Origin: Desulfobacula sp.
GTDB taxonomy: Bacteria; Desulfobacterota; Desulfobacteria; Desulfobacterales; Desulfobacteraceae
Direction: 5' to 3'
DNA: 42,796 nucleotides
NCBI RefSeq assembly: GCF_014237455.1
Contig: NZ_JABZFL010000036.1
Location: forward strand, 1 to 42,796
Position numbers and translations under genes: made by a program
Shown here: positions 7,358-16,121 of the stretch, in pieces
Layout: every line of letters starts with the position of its first letter
Numbering within the stretch: the first letter of the stretch is position 1
The notes under the pieces: model-generated
Seen by the model: the letters and a program-made list of their open reading frames with translations, nothing else
Databases searched by the model: none
What the model was told of the DNA's origin: nothing

Positions 7358-9259
7358 ATGTCCAATTTGTATGACCAAGCGTATGATCAATCCATAAATG
7401 ATCCTGATGGATTCTGGGGAGCTATTGCTGAAGACTGCCACTGGTATAAAAAATGGGATAAAGTACTGGATGATTCAAACAAGCCGTTCTACAGGTGGTT
7501 CACAGGTGGAGAAACAAACACCTGTTACAATGCGGTTGATCTTCATGTGGAGAATGGCCTGGGTGATCAGGATGCCATTATCTATGACAGCCCGGTAACA
7601 GGTACCATCAGAAAATATACCTATTCTAAGCTTAAAGAGATTGTTGCAGAATTTGCCGGGGTTCTGGCATCTAAGGGAGTCGGCAAGGGTGACAGGGTTG
7701 TTGTTTATATGCCCATGATCCCGGAAGCAGTTTTTGCAATGCTGGCCTGTGCCAGGATCGGGGCTGTCCATTCTGTGGTATTCGGCGGATTTGCAGCCAA
7801 TGAGCTGGCCACCCGTATTAATGATGCCAAACCCAAAGTAATTGTATCGGCATCCTGTGGTATTGAGGTGAAAAAGGTCATTGAATACAAGCCGCTTTTA
7901 GATGAGGCCATTGAATTGTCCGATTCCAAACCTGATGCCTGTATTATTTTACAAAGGCCCCAGGCCAAAGCAGAGTTGATAGACGGCCGGGATTTTGACT
8001 GGAATGATGAAATGGCAGCAGCCGTCCCTCATGATTGTGTTCCTGTAAAAGCCACTGATCCGCTTTACATCCTTTATACTTCCGGCACAACAGGTGAGCC
8101 CAAAGGGGTTGTAAGAGATAACGGCGGACACATGGTGGCTTTAAAATGGACCATGTCAGCCATTTACGGGGTTGACGCGGGTGATGTATACTGGGCAGCC
8201 TCAGATATTGGTTGGGTCGTAGGCCATTCATATATTGTCTACGGCCCCCTTCTTAAGGGATGTACCACCATTCTTTTTGAAGGAAAGCCTGTCGGGACTC
8301 CTGATGCCTCTGTGTTCTGGAGAATTATATCCCAGCATAAGGTTAACACCCTTTTTACGGCTCCCACAGCATTCAGGGCCATTAAAAGGGAAGATCCAAG
8401 TGCTCAAATGATGCGGGATTTTGACCTGTCCTGCTTTAACTATCTGTTTCTGGCAGGTGAAAGACTGGACCCGGACACATTGACCTGGGCAGAGAATGCT
8501 CTAAAGATACCGGTAATTGATCACTGGTGGCAGACCGAAACCGGGTGGGCCATTGCAGCTAATTGTGTCGGGATTCATCAATTTGACGTCAAACCGGGAT
8601 CTCCTACAAAAGCGGCTCCGGGATGGAATCTGGCCGTTCTGGGAGATGACGGAAACCCGATTGGTGCAGGAGACATCGGTGCTATTGTCGTCAAACTGCC
8701 CCTGCCTCCGGGCACACTGCCCACGCTCTGGCAGAAGGATCAAAGATATATCGATTCCTATCTGAGCGTGTTCCCCGGATACTATGAAACTGCTGATGCA
8801 GGATTTATTGATAAAGATGGCTATGTCTTTGTCATGGCCAGAACAGATGACATTATCAATGTTGCCGGCCACAGGCTGTCCACCGGCGGCATGGAAGAAG
8901 TCATTGCAGAACATCCGGATGTGGCCGAGTGTGCGGTCATGGGCGTTGCAGACCAGCTCAAAGGCCAGATACCCCTTGGGATGATGGTATTGAATGCCGG
9001 TGTTGACAAAGACCATGCACAGGTGGTCAAAGAAGTCATTGGCCTGGTCAGAACCAAGATCGGGCCGGTTGCTGCGTTTAAAACAGCCACTGTGGTCAAG
9101 CGGCTTCCCAAAACAAGATCCGGTAAAATCTTAAGGGGAACCATGCGGGCCATTGCAGATAAAAAAGATTATAAAATCCCTGCTACTATTGATGATTACA
9201 CCTCTCTGGATGAAATCGAAGAATCCTTAGGGAAAATCGGATATGGCAACAAGGCATAA
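7358..9259 (+). CDS. prpE: propionyl-CoA synthetase (AMP-forming)
   Basis: The 633-residue protein is an acyl-CoA synthetase closer to PrpE/ACSS3 than to Acs. It has YTSGTTGEPKG, the PrpE-like FLAGERLDPDT, DHWWQTETGW and HRLSTGGMEEV boxes, and the catalytic K590 in PKTRSGKIL. It should activate propionate and perhaps acetate or butyrate; substrate choice cannot be fixed from sequence. The ATG at 7358 is chosen because GGGAGG lies at 7345-7350; an in-frame TTG at 7343 overlaps that site and is unlikely. It shares only family-level identity with the preceding acs, so this is a paralogous pair rather than a recent duplication. No prpBCD genes are nearby. Confidence 0.88.
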   Translation: MSNLYDQAYDQSINDPDGFWGAIAEDCHWYKKWDKVLDDSNKPFYRWFTGGETNTCYNAVDLHVENGLGDQDAIIYDSPVTGTIRKYTYSKLKEIVAEFAGVLASKGVGKGDRVVVYMPMIPEAVFAMLACARIGAVHSVVFGGFAANELATRINDAKPKVIVSASCGIEVKKVIEYKPLLDEAIELSDSKPDACIILQRPQAKAELIDGRDFDWNDEMAAAVPHDCVPVKATDPLYILYTSGTTGEPKGVVRDNGGHMVALKWTMSAIYGVDAGDVYWAASDIGWVVGHSYIVYGPLLKGCTTILFEGKPVGTPDASVFWRIISQHKVNTLFTAPTAFRAIKREDPSAQMMRDFDLSCFNYLFLAGERLDPDTLTWAENALKIPVIDHWWQTETGWAIAANCVGIHQFDVKPGSPTKAAPGWNLAVLGDDGNPIGAGDIGAIVVKLPLPPGTLPTLWQKDQRYIDSYLSVFPGYYETADAGFIDKDGYVFVMARTDDIINVAGHRLSTGGMEEVIAEHPDVAECAVMGVADQLKGQIPLGMMVLNAGVDKDHAQVVKEVIGLVRTKIGPVAAFKTATVVKRLPKTRSGKILRGTMRAIADKKDYKIPATIDDYTSLDEIEESLGKIGYGNKA

Positions 9260-9279
9260 AATTTTAAACATAAAAGAAA

Positions 9280-9303
9280 GGGGACAGATTTAAACCTGTC
9301 CCC
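9280..9303. repeat. REP-like GGGGACAG palindrome
   Basis: GGGGACAG at 9280-9287 pairs with CTGTCCCC at 9296-9303 around an AT-rich loop; the pairing extends by three A-T pairs beyond one mismatch. Palindromes of this wording are, to my knowledge, dispersed repeats in sulfate-reducing Desulfobacterota genomes, linked to REP-type Y1 transposases. Here it sits between prpE and the symporter gene, where it could attenuate or stabilise the operon message. It is the only copy in this window. Confidence 0.6.
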
Positions 9304-9419
9304 AATCACAAATTAAAGGAGGTGGTGTGATATGCCCTGATTATCCTTAATCAAAAATGATAATCATGAAGTGATCCATCCAAATTCAAAAGAACTATGA
9401 TACAGGAGGAAAAAAATTT

Positions 9420-11207
9420 ATGGAACCGAAAACTTGGGTATTTCTAATGTTAGGAATATACATTATTTATTGTTTCTGGTGGGGTTTAAAAGGTTTTTTT
9501 ACGGAAAAAACCGCATCAGGCTATGGAATTGCAGGGCGTTCCATCCCTTTTATAGCATTTTTGATGGCCGCAACTGCTGCTTCCTTTTCCGGGTGGACAT
9601 TTGTAGGGCATCCAGGTTTGATCTGGAAGGTGGGGCTGGTATATGCTTTTGCCTCGTTCTATGTCTTGACCATTCCCATTACAGGAGCGTTCTTTGCTAA
9701 AAGAAACTGGCTCATGGGCAAACGCTACGGCTTTATTACCCCGGGTGATATGTTTGCATATTACTATAATAATGAATTTATTCGATGGTTGACTGTTCTG
9801 GCAGCACTTTTATATTCAATCTTTTATTCAGGCATTCAGCTGATCGCAGCATCAAAACTATTTTACTGGGTAGCCGGCGTTCCACCGACCATTGGTCTGA
9901 TATTCATGGCCTTTATTGTATGGTTCTATGTGGTCACCGGTGGTCTTAAAGCCAGTACCTGGGTAGGCGTTCTCCAGTTTGTGCTTTTGGTCGGCGGTAT
10001 TATACTGTTAGGGTTTTATGTTGTCACATCCGAGGTTTTTGGCGGATGGTCCGGCATGTCAAAGTCTTTAGCGGCCCTTCCTCCTAACTTTACGCAAGTG
10101 CCGGGGATTATCCATTTTGGTATCGGAGGCGGCTGGACTGCGGTGATGGTCTTGACCTATATGTTTGCTCTTATGGGTATTCAGTCATCACCGGCTTTTA
10201 TTCTGTGGAACTTTGGTATTGCATCTCCTAAACCTTTGGCATGGCAACAGGTTTTCATGTCAACATTTGTTGTCGGGGTTTGTTTGTTTTTCTTTTCAGC
10301 TTTCCAGGGAATGGGTGCTAAAATTCTCGAGCTGTCTGGTGAAATGATCATTGCCAATAACGGAGATGTTGTCCCTAAACTCATGACAAAATTCTTACCA
10401 GGACCTATCCTGGGCCTTGTTTTCCTTGGCGCCATTGCAGCCATCCACTCCACCTCCGCTCCCTATATCGGTACCGGTGGTACCATCATCCAGAGAGATG
10501 TCTGGTGGAGATATGTCAGAGGCCAGAAAGGGTCTCATAGTGAACAGATCTGGACCAACCGGGTCATGGCAACCCTCCTAACAGCAGCTGCGGTGGTGGT
10601 GAGTCTCACCTCATCGGATGCCATTGTTATGATCGGCGGGTTTGCAACGACCTTTGGCACCATTATGTACCTGATGCTCTGCGGTGTTCACTGGGGTTTT
10701 AAATTTCCCAGCACTGGCGCAGCCCTAGGCCTTGCTGTCGGTATTGCCGTCAACATGTTAACCTATTTTGTCTGGAAATATCCCTTATCAATGCATACGG
10801 CATTCTGGGGCATTTTTGCAGGGTTTGCCGTGGCATACGGCTGCCGCGGACTTGGATTCAAAAACACTGAAGAAACCGATGCCCGCCAAAAAGAAGTCAG
10901 AGAATGGCTTGACAGTATTGACGGACCTTCTGAAAGTGGCAAAATATGGCGTGCCAGGATGAAAATTATTATTCCGATATGGTATTTCTTTGCTCTTGGC
11001 CCTGCTATTATGCTGGGGAACAATGCATTCTCCTTTTGCGGATTTCCAGCCCTATGGTCATGGCAGATTGTCTGGTGGATCGTTGGTATTATCATGATGT
11101 GGGCTCTTTGCTTCAAAGCTGAAATGTCTACCACTTCTGAAGAACAGATCAGACGTGCAGATGTTGAAACCATGGATGTAACCAAAGAAGCAGATGATAT
11201 GGCATAA
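9420..11207 (+). CDS. sodium:solute symporter (SSS family), probable acetate/propionate uptake
   Basis: The 595-residue protein is a polytopic membrane transporter with roughly 13 hydrophobic segments. The SSS core is recognisable in GYGIAGRSIPF, TAASFSGWTFVGHPG and the VTGGLKASTWVGVLQF segment around TM5, which corresponds to the Gly-Gly-Leu signature of the family. The C-terminal tail after the last segment is charged and short, with no kinase or STAC domain. Position behind acs and prpE suggests sodium-driven uptake of acetate or propionate, as with ActP, but the substrate is inferred from neighbours. GGAGG lies 10 nt before the ATG. A further AGGAGG at 9317-9322 upstream leads only to an abortive two-codon frame, so no gene lies between prpE and this one. 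Confidence 0.85.
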   Translation: MEPKTWVFLMLGIYIIYCFWWGLKGFFTEKTASGYGIAGRSIPFIAFLMAATAASFSGWTFVGHPGLIWKVGLVYAFASFYVLTIPITGAFFAKRNWLMGKRYGFITPGDMFAYYYNNEFIRWLTVLAALLYSIFYSGIQLIAASKLFYWVAGVPPTIGLIFMAFIVWFYVVTGGLKASTWVGVLQFVLLVGGIILLGFYVVTSEVFGGWSGMSKSLAALPPNFTQVPGIIHFGIGGGWTAVMVLTYMFALMGIQSSPAFILWNFGIASPKPLAWQQVFMSTFVVGVCLFFFSAFQGMGAKILELSGEMIIANNGDVVPKLMTKFLPGPILGLVFLGAIAAIHSTSAPYIGTGGTIIQRDVWWRYVRGQKGSHSEQIWTNRVMATLLTAAAVVVSLTSSDAIVMIGGFATTFGTIMYLMLCGVHWGFKFPSTGAALGLAVGIAVNMLTYFVWKYPLSMHTAFWGIFAGFAVAYGCRGLGFKNTEETDARQKEVREWLDSIDGPSESGKIWRARMKIIIPIWYFFALGPAIMLGNNAFSFCGFPALWSWQIVWWIVGIIMMWALCFKAEMSTTSEEQIRRADVETMDVTKEADDMA

Positions 11208-11243
11208 GTTATTTTGCTTAACATTTTTTAAGGAGGACATATC

Positions 11244-11330
11244 ATGACTAAAGATGTTCAATATCTGATCGCAACAATTGCTTTTTGTATTCTGTTAACT
11301 GCCAGTTTCGGCTGGGGATGGTGGGGATAA
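11244..11330 (+). CDS. 28-residue single-span membrane peptide
   Basis: A tiny frame of 28 codons begins with ATG 8 nt after a perfect AGGAGG (11231-11236) and ends at TAA. The product has a short polar start (MTKDVQ), a hydrophobic span of about 17 residues (YLIATIAFCILLTASFG) and a Trp/Gly end, WGWWG. It lies 36 nt behind the symporter gene and before a strong hairpin, so it is the last gene of that transcript. Small one-span proteins accompany SSS transporters in other bacteria; I infer an accessory subunit here. The perfect ribosome site and the membrane-peptide composition are the evidence that it is real. Confidence 0.7.
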   Translation: MTKDVQYLIATIAFCILLTASFGWGWWG

Positions 11331-11362
11331 CCACCCTACTTAAATAAACATTAAATCTTAAA

Positions 11363-11406
11363 AAGAAGAATTCCATGATGAATCCTTTCATCATGGAATT
11401 CTTCTT
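11363..11406. terminator. 20-bp perfect hairpin ending the symporter transcript
   Basis: The arm AAGAAGAATTCCATGATGAA at 11363-11382 is perfectly complementary to 11387-11406 with a 4-nt loop (TCCT). The following GTCTTTGG is a poor U-tail, so it may act as an RNA-stabilising or partly terminating hairpin. It ends only 13 nt before the ATG of the next gene and may hinder ribosome access there. Confidence 0.65.
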
Positions 11407-11419
11407 GTCTTTGGATTGA

Positions 11420-13522
11420 ATGAAGCAGACCAACCGATTCTGGAAAATTATTTTTGTTACCCTGTTTACAACAATGGTTGTTATCAGCGGTATTTTATTT
11501 TTTTTATGGCAGACATTGACTGAAGAACAAATTCATGCTGTCACTACCATCACCAACGATCATTCTTTATATATTATCAGCGCTATTTTTATTTTTGCTT
11601 TTGTAGCATTTGCCGGGCTTGAATTTATATTTATTGCCTATATTGAGCCGTTGAAAAAAATTTCTGCCGAAGCCTCCATGATTTATTCATCTAACCCTTC
11701 CCACCGGTTAAACATTACGGGTAACAAGGATATTAAAAATCTATCATCTGTTATCAATGATTTTGCAGATATGTTTGAAAACCTGAACAAAAACATTACC
11801 CAACAGATACTGGTTGCCAGAAAAGAGACTGAAAAAGAAAGAAATCTTTTGGCTGCCATCATGGCTGAACTCCCCCAGGGGGTTATTATCTGTAATACAA
11901 GCGGCAGAATTTTATTGTTTAATTCCCTTGCAAAAAAAATATTTACAAAAGAAACCAGTTCAAACACAGCTGAATATTTTATCGGGCTTGGCAGATCCAT
12001 ATTTCACCTGATTGATAAGGAACTAATTGCCCATGCCGTTGAAGAAATTGAAGAACATCTGAATAACGGCAGACAGAGTGTGGCCTCTTATTTTTTTACC
12101 CCTATTTATACCGGACGCTTGATCAGCATTGAAACCACACCTGTCCTTGATCAGAGTAATCTGATGACCGGTTTTATTCTTACGTTCCAGGATATGTCGG
12201 ATGATATTGACCGGTATGAGAATATCAATCAAACTCTCTTGTCTTTTAAACAAATGCTGGGCAACAATATTTTACAGGAAGGATCGGTTGTCAGCGATAT
12301 AGTCAAACAGACGGATAAAGAGCTTTCCAGGGATTTTAAGCTCATTAACGAGAAATACCTTCATATGTCCAGTTTTATTCTTGATTCAACATTGAATAAA
12401 CTGCCTTTAACGACCCTCTCTCTGAGCTATTTTCTTTCTTCTCTACAAAAAAGGCTGTGGGATGAGAATGGGATAAATCTCAATTTATTGAATAATGACA
12501 CTGACACACGGATCTTGGCAGACACCTATTCATTCACCGTGGCACTTGTTTTTCTCCTGGTAAATTTATCAGAATTCACTACACAAAATGAATTTGATCT
12601 GGAAACTTCAACACAAAAAAAAGAAATCTGGTTTGATATAAAGTGGCAGGGGAATACTGCAAGTCCACCCCAGATTAAAAATATACTTTCAAAAAAAATA
12701 AGAGGGTTGCCTTCCTTTGGATATGTTCTAAAGCAGAACAGGGCTGAATTTGAAATTATTGCACACAACAATCAAGCCTGTTCACAGGTCAGGATTAAAG
12801 CAAAATCCCAATTAAAATATTCCTCTACCAGGGAAAACAGACCTGCTGTAATGGCAGCAAGCAGACCGGAGTTTTATGATTTTGATCTTTTTGATATTAA
12901 AGATGCAAATTTTGATCTTCTGGACACCAGTTTAAAAAATATCACCTACACGGTTTTTGATACTGAAACAACCGGCCTGAACACGGATGGCGGTGATGAG
13001 ATTATCGCCATCGCTGCCGTAAGAATTGTCAACAATAGAATCGTATACCAGGATATTTTTGAGGAACTGGTGGACCCGAAAAGAGATATCCCTATGGAAT
13101 CTTATAAAATTCATGGTATTAATTATGAAATGGTGGCCGGGAAAAAGGATATCAACACGATTTTACCTGTATTTAAAAAATTCACTTCAGACACGGTGTT
13201 TGTGGGGCATAATATCGCTTTTGACATGAAGATGTTGAAAAACAAGGAAAAGGCCACCCATATTAAATTTCTAAACCCCGTACTTGATACGCTTCTTTTA
13301 TCTGCAATTTTGCATCCCCTCCATGAACAACATGATATGGAAAATATTGCAAAACGCCTGGGGGTTAATATTATCGGAAGGCACACAGCCCTTGGGGATG
13401 CCATAGCAACAGCAGAAATTTTTTTAAAATTGCTCCCCATTTTAAACAGCAATGGAGTCCTGACCCTCAAAGATGCCATTAAGGCATCTAAAAAAACTTA
13501 CTATTCACGATTAAAATATTAG
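11420..13522 (+). CDS. membrane PAS/degenerate sensor-kinase protein fused to a DnaQ-like (DEDDh) exonuclease
   Basis: The 700-residue protein has two membrane spans (about 9-31 and 49-72), a HAMP-like linker, a coiled stretch and a PAS domain (about 145-255). A region at about 270-460 resembles the end of a sensor kinase: it has an N-box-like ALVFLLVNLSEF but no phospho-acceptor His or clear ATP-binding G boxes. Residues 505-700 form a 3'-5' exonuclease of the DnaQ family with all five catalytic residues: D514 and E516 in FDTETTG, D602 in HNIAFDMK, H655 and D660 in HTALGDA. Separate DnaQ-like and DUF294 proteins accompany acetate symporters in other proteobacteria, for instance pseudomonads, and kinase-like sensors regulate acs there. 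Here sensor and nuclease are one chain. Only a weak GGA precedes the ATG. Substrate and signal are unknown. Confidence 0.82.
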   Translation: MKQTNRFWKIIFVTLFTTMVVISGILFFLWQTLTEEQIHAVTTITNDHSLYIISAIFIFAFVAFAGLEFIFIAYIEPLKKISAEASMIYSSNPSHRLNITGNKDIKNLSSVINDFADMFENLNKNITQQILVARKETEKERNLLAAIMAELPQGVIICNTSGRILLFNSLAKKIFTKETSSNTAEYFIGLGRSIFHLIDKELIAHAVEEIEEHLNNGRQSVASYFFTPIYTGRLISIETTPVLDQSNLMTGFILTFQDMSDDIDRYENINQTLLSFKQMLGNNILQEGSVVSDIVKQTDKELSRDFKLINEKYLHMSSFILDSTLNKLPLTTLSLSYFLSSLQKRLWDENGINLNLLNNDTDTRILADTYSFTVALVFLLVNLSEFTTQNEFDLETSTQKKEIWFDIKWQGNTASPPQIKNILSKKIRGLPSFGYVLKQNRAEFEIIAHNNQACSQVRIKAKSQLKYSSTRENRPAVMAASRPEFYDFDLFDIKDANFDLLDTSLKNITYTVFDTETTGLNTDGGDEIIAIAAVRIVNNRIVYQDIFEELVDPKRDIPMESYKIHGINYEMVAGKKDINTILPVFKKFTSDTVFVGHNIAFDMKMLKNKEKATHIKFLNPVLDTLLLSAILHPLHEQHDMENIAKRLGVNIIGRHTALGDAIATAEIFLKLLPILNSNGVLTLKDAIKASKKTYYSRLKY

Positions 13523-13590
13523 TTGAACTATTTGTTATTTAAATGATACTTGAGTGAACACTAACCGTTAATACTAAAAAGGAGTGACCT

Positions 13591-14205
13591 ATGTCGCATC
13601 GATTGTTGCAATTTGCCGGATTCTGTTCTGTTTTTTTTGGAATTGTGTTGTTTTGTGTTGTTTTGGGGGGGTACACCAGTTTTTGGAGATCCCAGAATCG
13701 AATTGAAGCTTCAAAGGCACTTTTGACGGATGCCTGTCAAAACAGGTTGGATTTATTACCCGAGCTTATTGAAATAACAAAAAAAAATAAGATGCAAGCT
13801 ATTGGTCCAGAGATAAACCAGGCCGCTCAAAAAGCAATGACCATTTTGCAAAAGACCATTACTCAAGAAACACCCCTTGAAAAGGCTCTGATAAAAGAAT
13901 TTGAAATTTCCCAGTCAAAATTGACGTTGCAATTAAAAGACCTGTTCACTCAATTGGAAGGGTCTTCTGATAAAAATTTTCAACAATTTAAAGCCGTAAG
14001 AAGCCTCTTGTTTGCAGCCCAGGACAACCTGTTTGTGACAAAGAAACGTTATAACGATGAAGCAAACTATTTTAATACAAGAGCAGCGGCATTTCCGACG
14101 TCTTTATTTGCAAAATTGTTTAGATTTAATAAAATGAAATATATAGAAATTTCAAAAGATCTGTTTTTGCCTGCAAATAAAGTTTTTGCACCATCAACAT
14201 CATGA
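13591..14205 (+). CDS. LemA-family membrane protein
   Basis: The 204-residue protein begins with one membrane span (about 7-29) followed by a helical extracytoplasmic or cytoplasmic domain. LemA hallmarks are NRLDLLPELIEITKK near residues 49-63 and, near 156-178, RYNDEANYFNTRAAAFPTS with the following KLFRFNKMKYIEI. The length is usual for LemA. The biochemical role of the family is not settled. AAGGAG stands about 8 nt before the ATG. It lies between the sensor-exonuclease gene and the DUF294 gene in the same direction with small gaps, so it is probably part of the same regulatory unit. Confidence 0.8.
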   Translation: MSHRLLQFAGFCSVFFGIVLFCVVLGGYTSFWRSQNRIEASKALLTDACQNRLDLLPELIEITKKNKMQAIGPEINQAAQKAMTILQKTITQETPLEKALIKEFEISQSKLTLQLKDLFTQLEGSSDKNFQQFKAVRSLLFAAQDNLFVTKKRYNDEANYFNTRAAAFPTSLFAKLFRFNKMKYIEISKDLFLPANKVFAPSTS

Positions 14206-14229
14206 GATTTAAGAAAGGGTGAATTTTAC

Positions 14230-16104
14230 TTGAAAAAAGAATCACAGACGTATCCGTTCTCAGTGCTTTCAAAACAAGACCAGGAGGAATTGACCCCTGC
14301 GTTTTCCTATGAAAAAGTCAAGAAAGACACTGTTCTTTTTGAACAGGAAATCACAAGAGTTGAAAAACTCTATATCCTCTCCAAGGGCCATGCCCAATAC
14401 TATTATGAGCTGAACAATACAAAAGTACTGACCGGAGAAGTGAACATCGGAGATAATTTTGGCGGACTTTCAATTCTATTGAACGATGCGGTTTCCATCA
14501 GATCTTTAAAAATTCTTGAAGATTGTATTTTTATAACACTTAAAGCAGATATTTTTTTAAGCTTATGCAAGGCAAATCCAAAGTTTCAAGATTATTTCAC
14601 CAATGAATTCGGCAAATGCATGCTGAACAAATCCTTTGCCGGCATCATTTCAAGACGGATAAAAGACAAGGAATTTAACCTGCCCTTTTTCAATCGACCC
14701 ATCCGGACCATTTTTCAACCCAATATTATCACCTGCCCAATGGAAACCAGCATTGAAAATGCTGCCATTAAAATGAACCGGAACAATGCCAGTGCTATTT
14801 TGATAAAAAAAGACAGGCGAACCATTCAAGGTATTGTCACTGATGCAGACTTAAGGAAAAAAGTGATAGCAACACATATGGATCTGTCCCAGCCTGTCTC
14901 AACTATCATGTCATCCCCCCTTATCTCTATTTCAGCTGATAGTCAGGTATTTGAAGTGTTTTTATCTATGATTGAAAATGATAAAAGACATTTGGCTGTT
15001 TATGGCCAATCAGGCGATATTACCGGTATCGTCAGTGAAAAAGATCTTATATCCGCCCAGACAAAATCAACCTATCTTCTGATAAAAACCGTTAAATCCG
15101 CCAAGACCATTCAGGAAATTGAAAATATTCATTCAAAGCTTGAAAAAATGCTTCTTGATCCCATAAAAAATGGTGCCAGTCCTGAATACATCACGCGCCT
15201 GATCACTACATTTTCAGATGCAATAATTGATAAGATCATAAGATTCTCCCTTGATAAAATGGGCCCCGCACCTTGTAAATTTGTATTTTTAACCATGGGG
15301 TCGGAGGGCCGTGAAGAACAGACCCTGATATCTGACCAGGATAACGCCATTGTCTATGAAGACGGGCAACACCCTGAAAAGGCAAAAAAATACTTTGACA
15401 AACTTTCACAACTCATCTGCGATCAGCTGGATATGACAGGATACAGGTTTTGTGACGGCAATAACATGGCAAAAAACCCGAAATGGTGTCAACCTTTATC
15501 CAAGTGGAAAAAATATTTCAACACCTGGATTCGAACCTCAAATCCGGAAAATCTTCTTCATTCCAGTATATTTTTCGATTTCAGGGGGACCTGGGGAGAC
15601 ATGGCCCTGGCAGATGACTTAAAAGAGTATCTTTTGAGTGCCATAGGAAGCTGGGCCGGGTTTTTAAGAAATCTCACAGAAAATGCGGTTTATTTTAAAC
15701 CACCCATTGGTCGGTTCGGCAAACTGATAGTAAAAACTCAGGGCGAGCACAAAGGGTCTCTGGATATCAAACTGGGCATGCTGCCACTCACTGATTTTAT
15801 AAGGGTTCATGCCCTTAAAAACGGTATTTCTCAAACCAACACCTTGACACGGCTGTTCAGACTCTACACCCGGCATGCAATAACCAGCAAAGAATACACG
15901 GATATTATCAGGGCCTATAACTATATGATGCAATTAAGATTCATGCGACAGATCACCACCATTATGGATGAAGAAAAGAGCCCTGATAATTATATCAATC
16001 CCCATAATCTTTCCGCCCTGGATCAAACCATGCTAAAAGAAATTTTTAAAATGATTGAAAAACTTCAACGAAACCTGGACGTTGAATTCACCGGAGTTGT
16101 TTAA
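14230..16104 (+). CDS. cNMP-binding / CBS-pair / DUF294 nucleotidyltransferase-like protein
   Basis: The 624-residue protein has an N-terminal cyclic-nucleotide-binding-type beta barrel (about 10-140), two CBS domains (about 165-280) that usually sense adenine nucleotides, a GlnD-like nucleotidyltransferase domain (DUF294) and a helical C-terminal domain. The nucleotidyltransferase site is well kept: GSEGREEQTLISDQDN starts at G357, with D369 and D371 as the metal ligands. No target is known; by analogy with GlnD it may modify a protein in response to energy state. The start is TTG at 14230, with GGG 10 nt upstream and no other Met before residue 130. Proteins of this build sit beside acetate symporter genes in other proteobacteria, matching the neighbourhood here. 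Confidence 0.88.
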   Translation: MKKESQTYPFSVLSKQDQEELTPAFSYEKVKKDTVLFEQEITRVEKLYILSKGHAQYYYELNNTKVLTGEVNIGDNFGGLSILLNDAVSIRSLKILEDCIFITLKADIFLSLCKANPKFQDYFTNEFGKCMLNKSFAGIISRRIKDKEFNLPFFNRPIRTIFQPNIITCPMETSIENAAIKMNRNNASAILIKKDRRTIQGIVTDADLRKKVIATHMDLSQPVSTIMSSPLISISADSQVFEVFLSMIENDKRHLAVYGQSGDITGIVSEKDLISAQTKSTYLLIKTVKSAKTIQEIENIHSKLEKMLLDPIKNGASPEYITRLITTFSDAIIDKIIRFSLDKMGPAPCKFVFLTMGSEGREEQTLISDQDNAIVYEDGQHPEKAKKYFDKLSQLICDQLDMTGYRFCDGNNMAKNPKWCQPLSKWKKYFNTWIRTSNPENLLHSSIFFDFRGTWGDMALADDLKEYLLSAIGSWAGFLRNLTENAVYFKPPIGRFGKLIVKTQGEHKGSLDIKLGMLPLTDFIRVHALKNGISQTNTLTRLFRLYTRHAITSKEYTDIIRAYNYMMQLRFMRQITTIMDEEKSPDNYINPHNLSALDQTMLKEIFKMIEKLQRNLDVEFTGVV

Positions 16105-16121
16105 TCATCTTTTTTTTATTT

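Noticed and set aside
8501-9016. 171-codon minus-strand frame inside prpE
   Set aside because: Same reasoning: antisense to conserved acyl-CoA synthetase motifs, without a ribosome site.
9327-9350. Seven-codon GTG frame after AGGAGG before the symporter gene
   Set aside because: It is too short to support, and the in-frame ATG at 9332 stops after two codons; at most a relic or leader.
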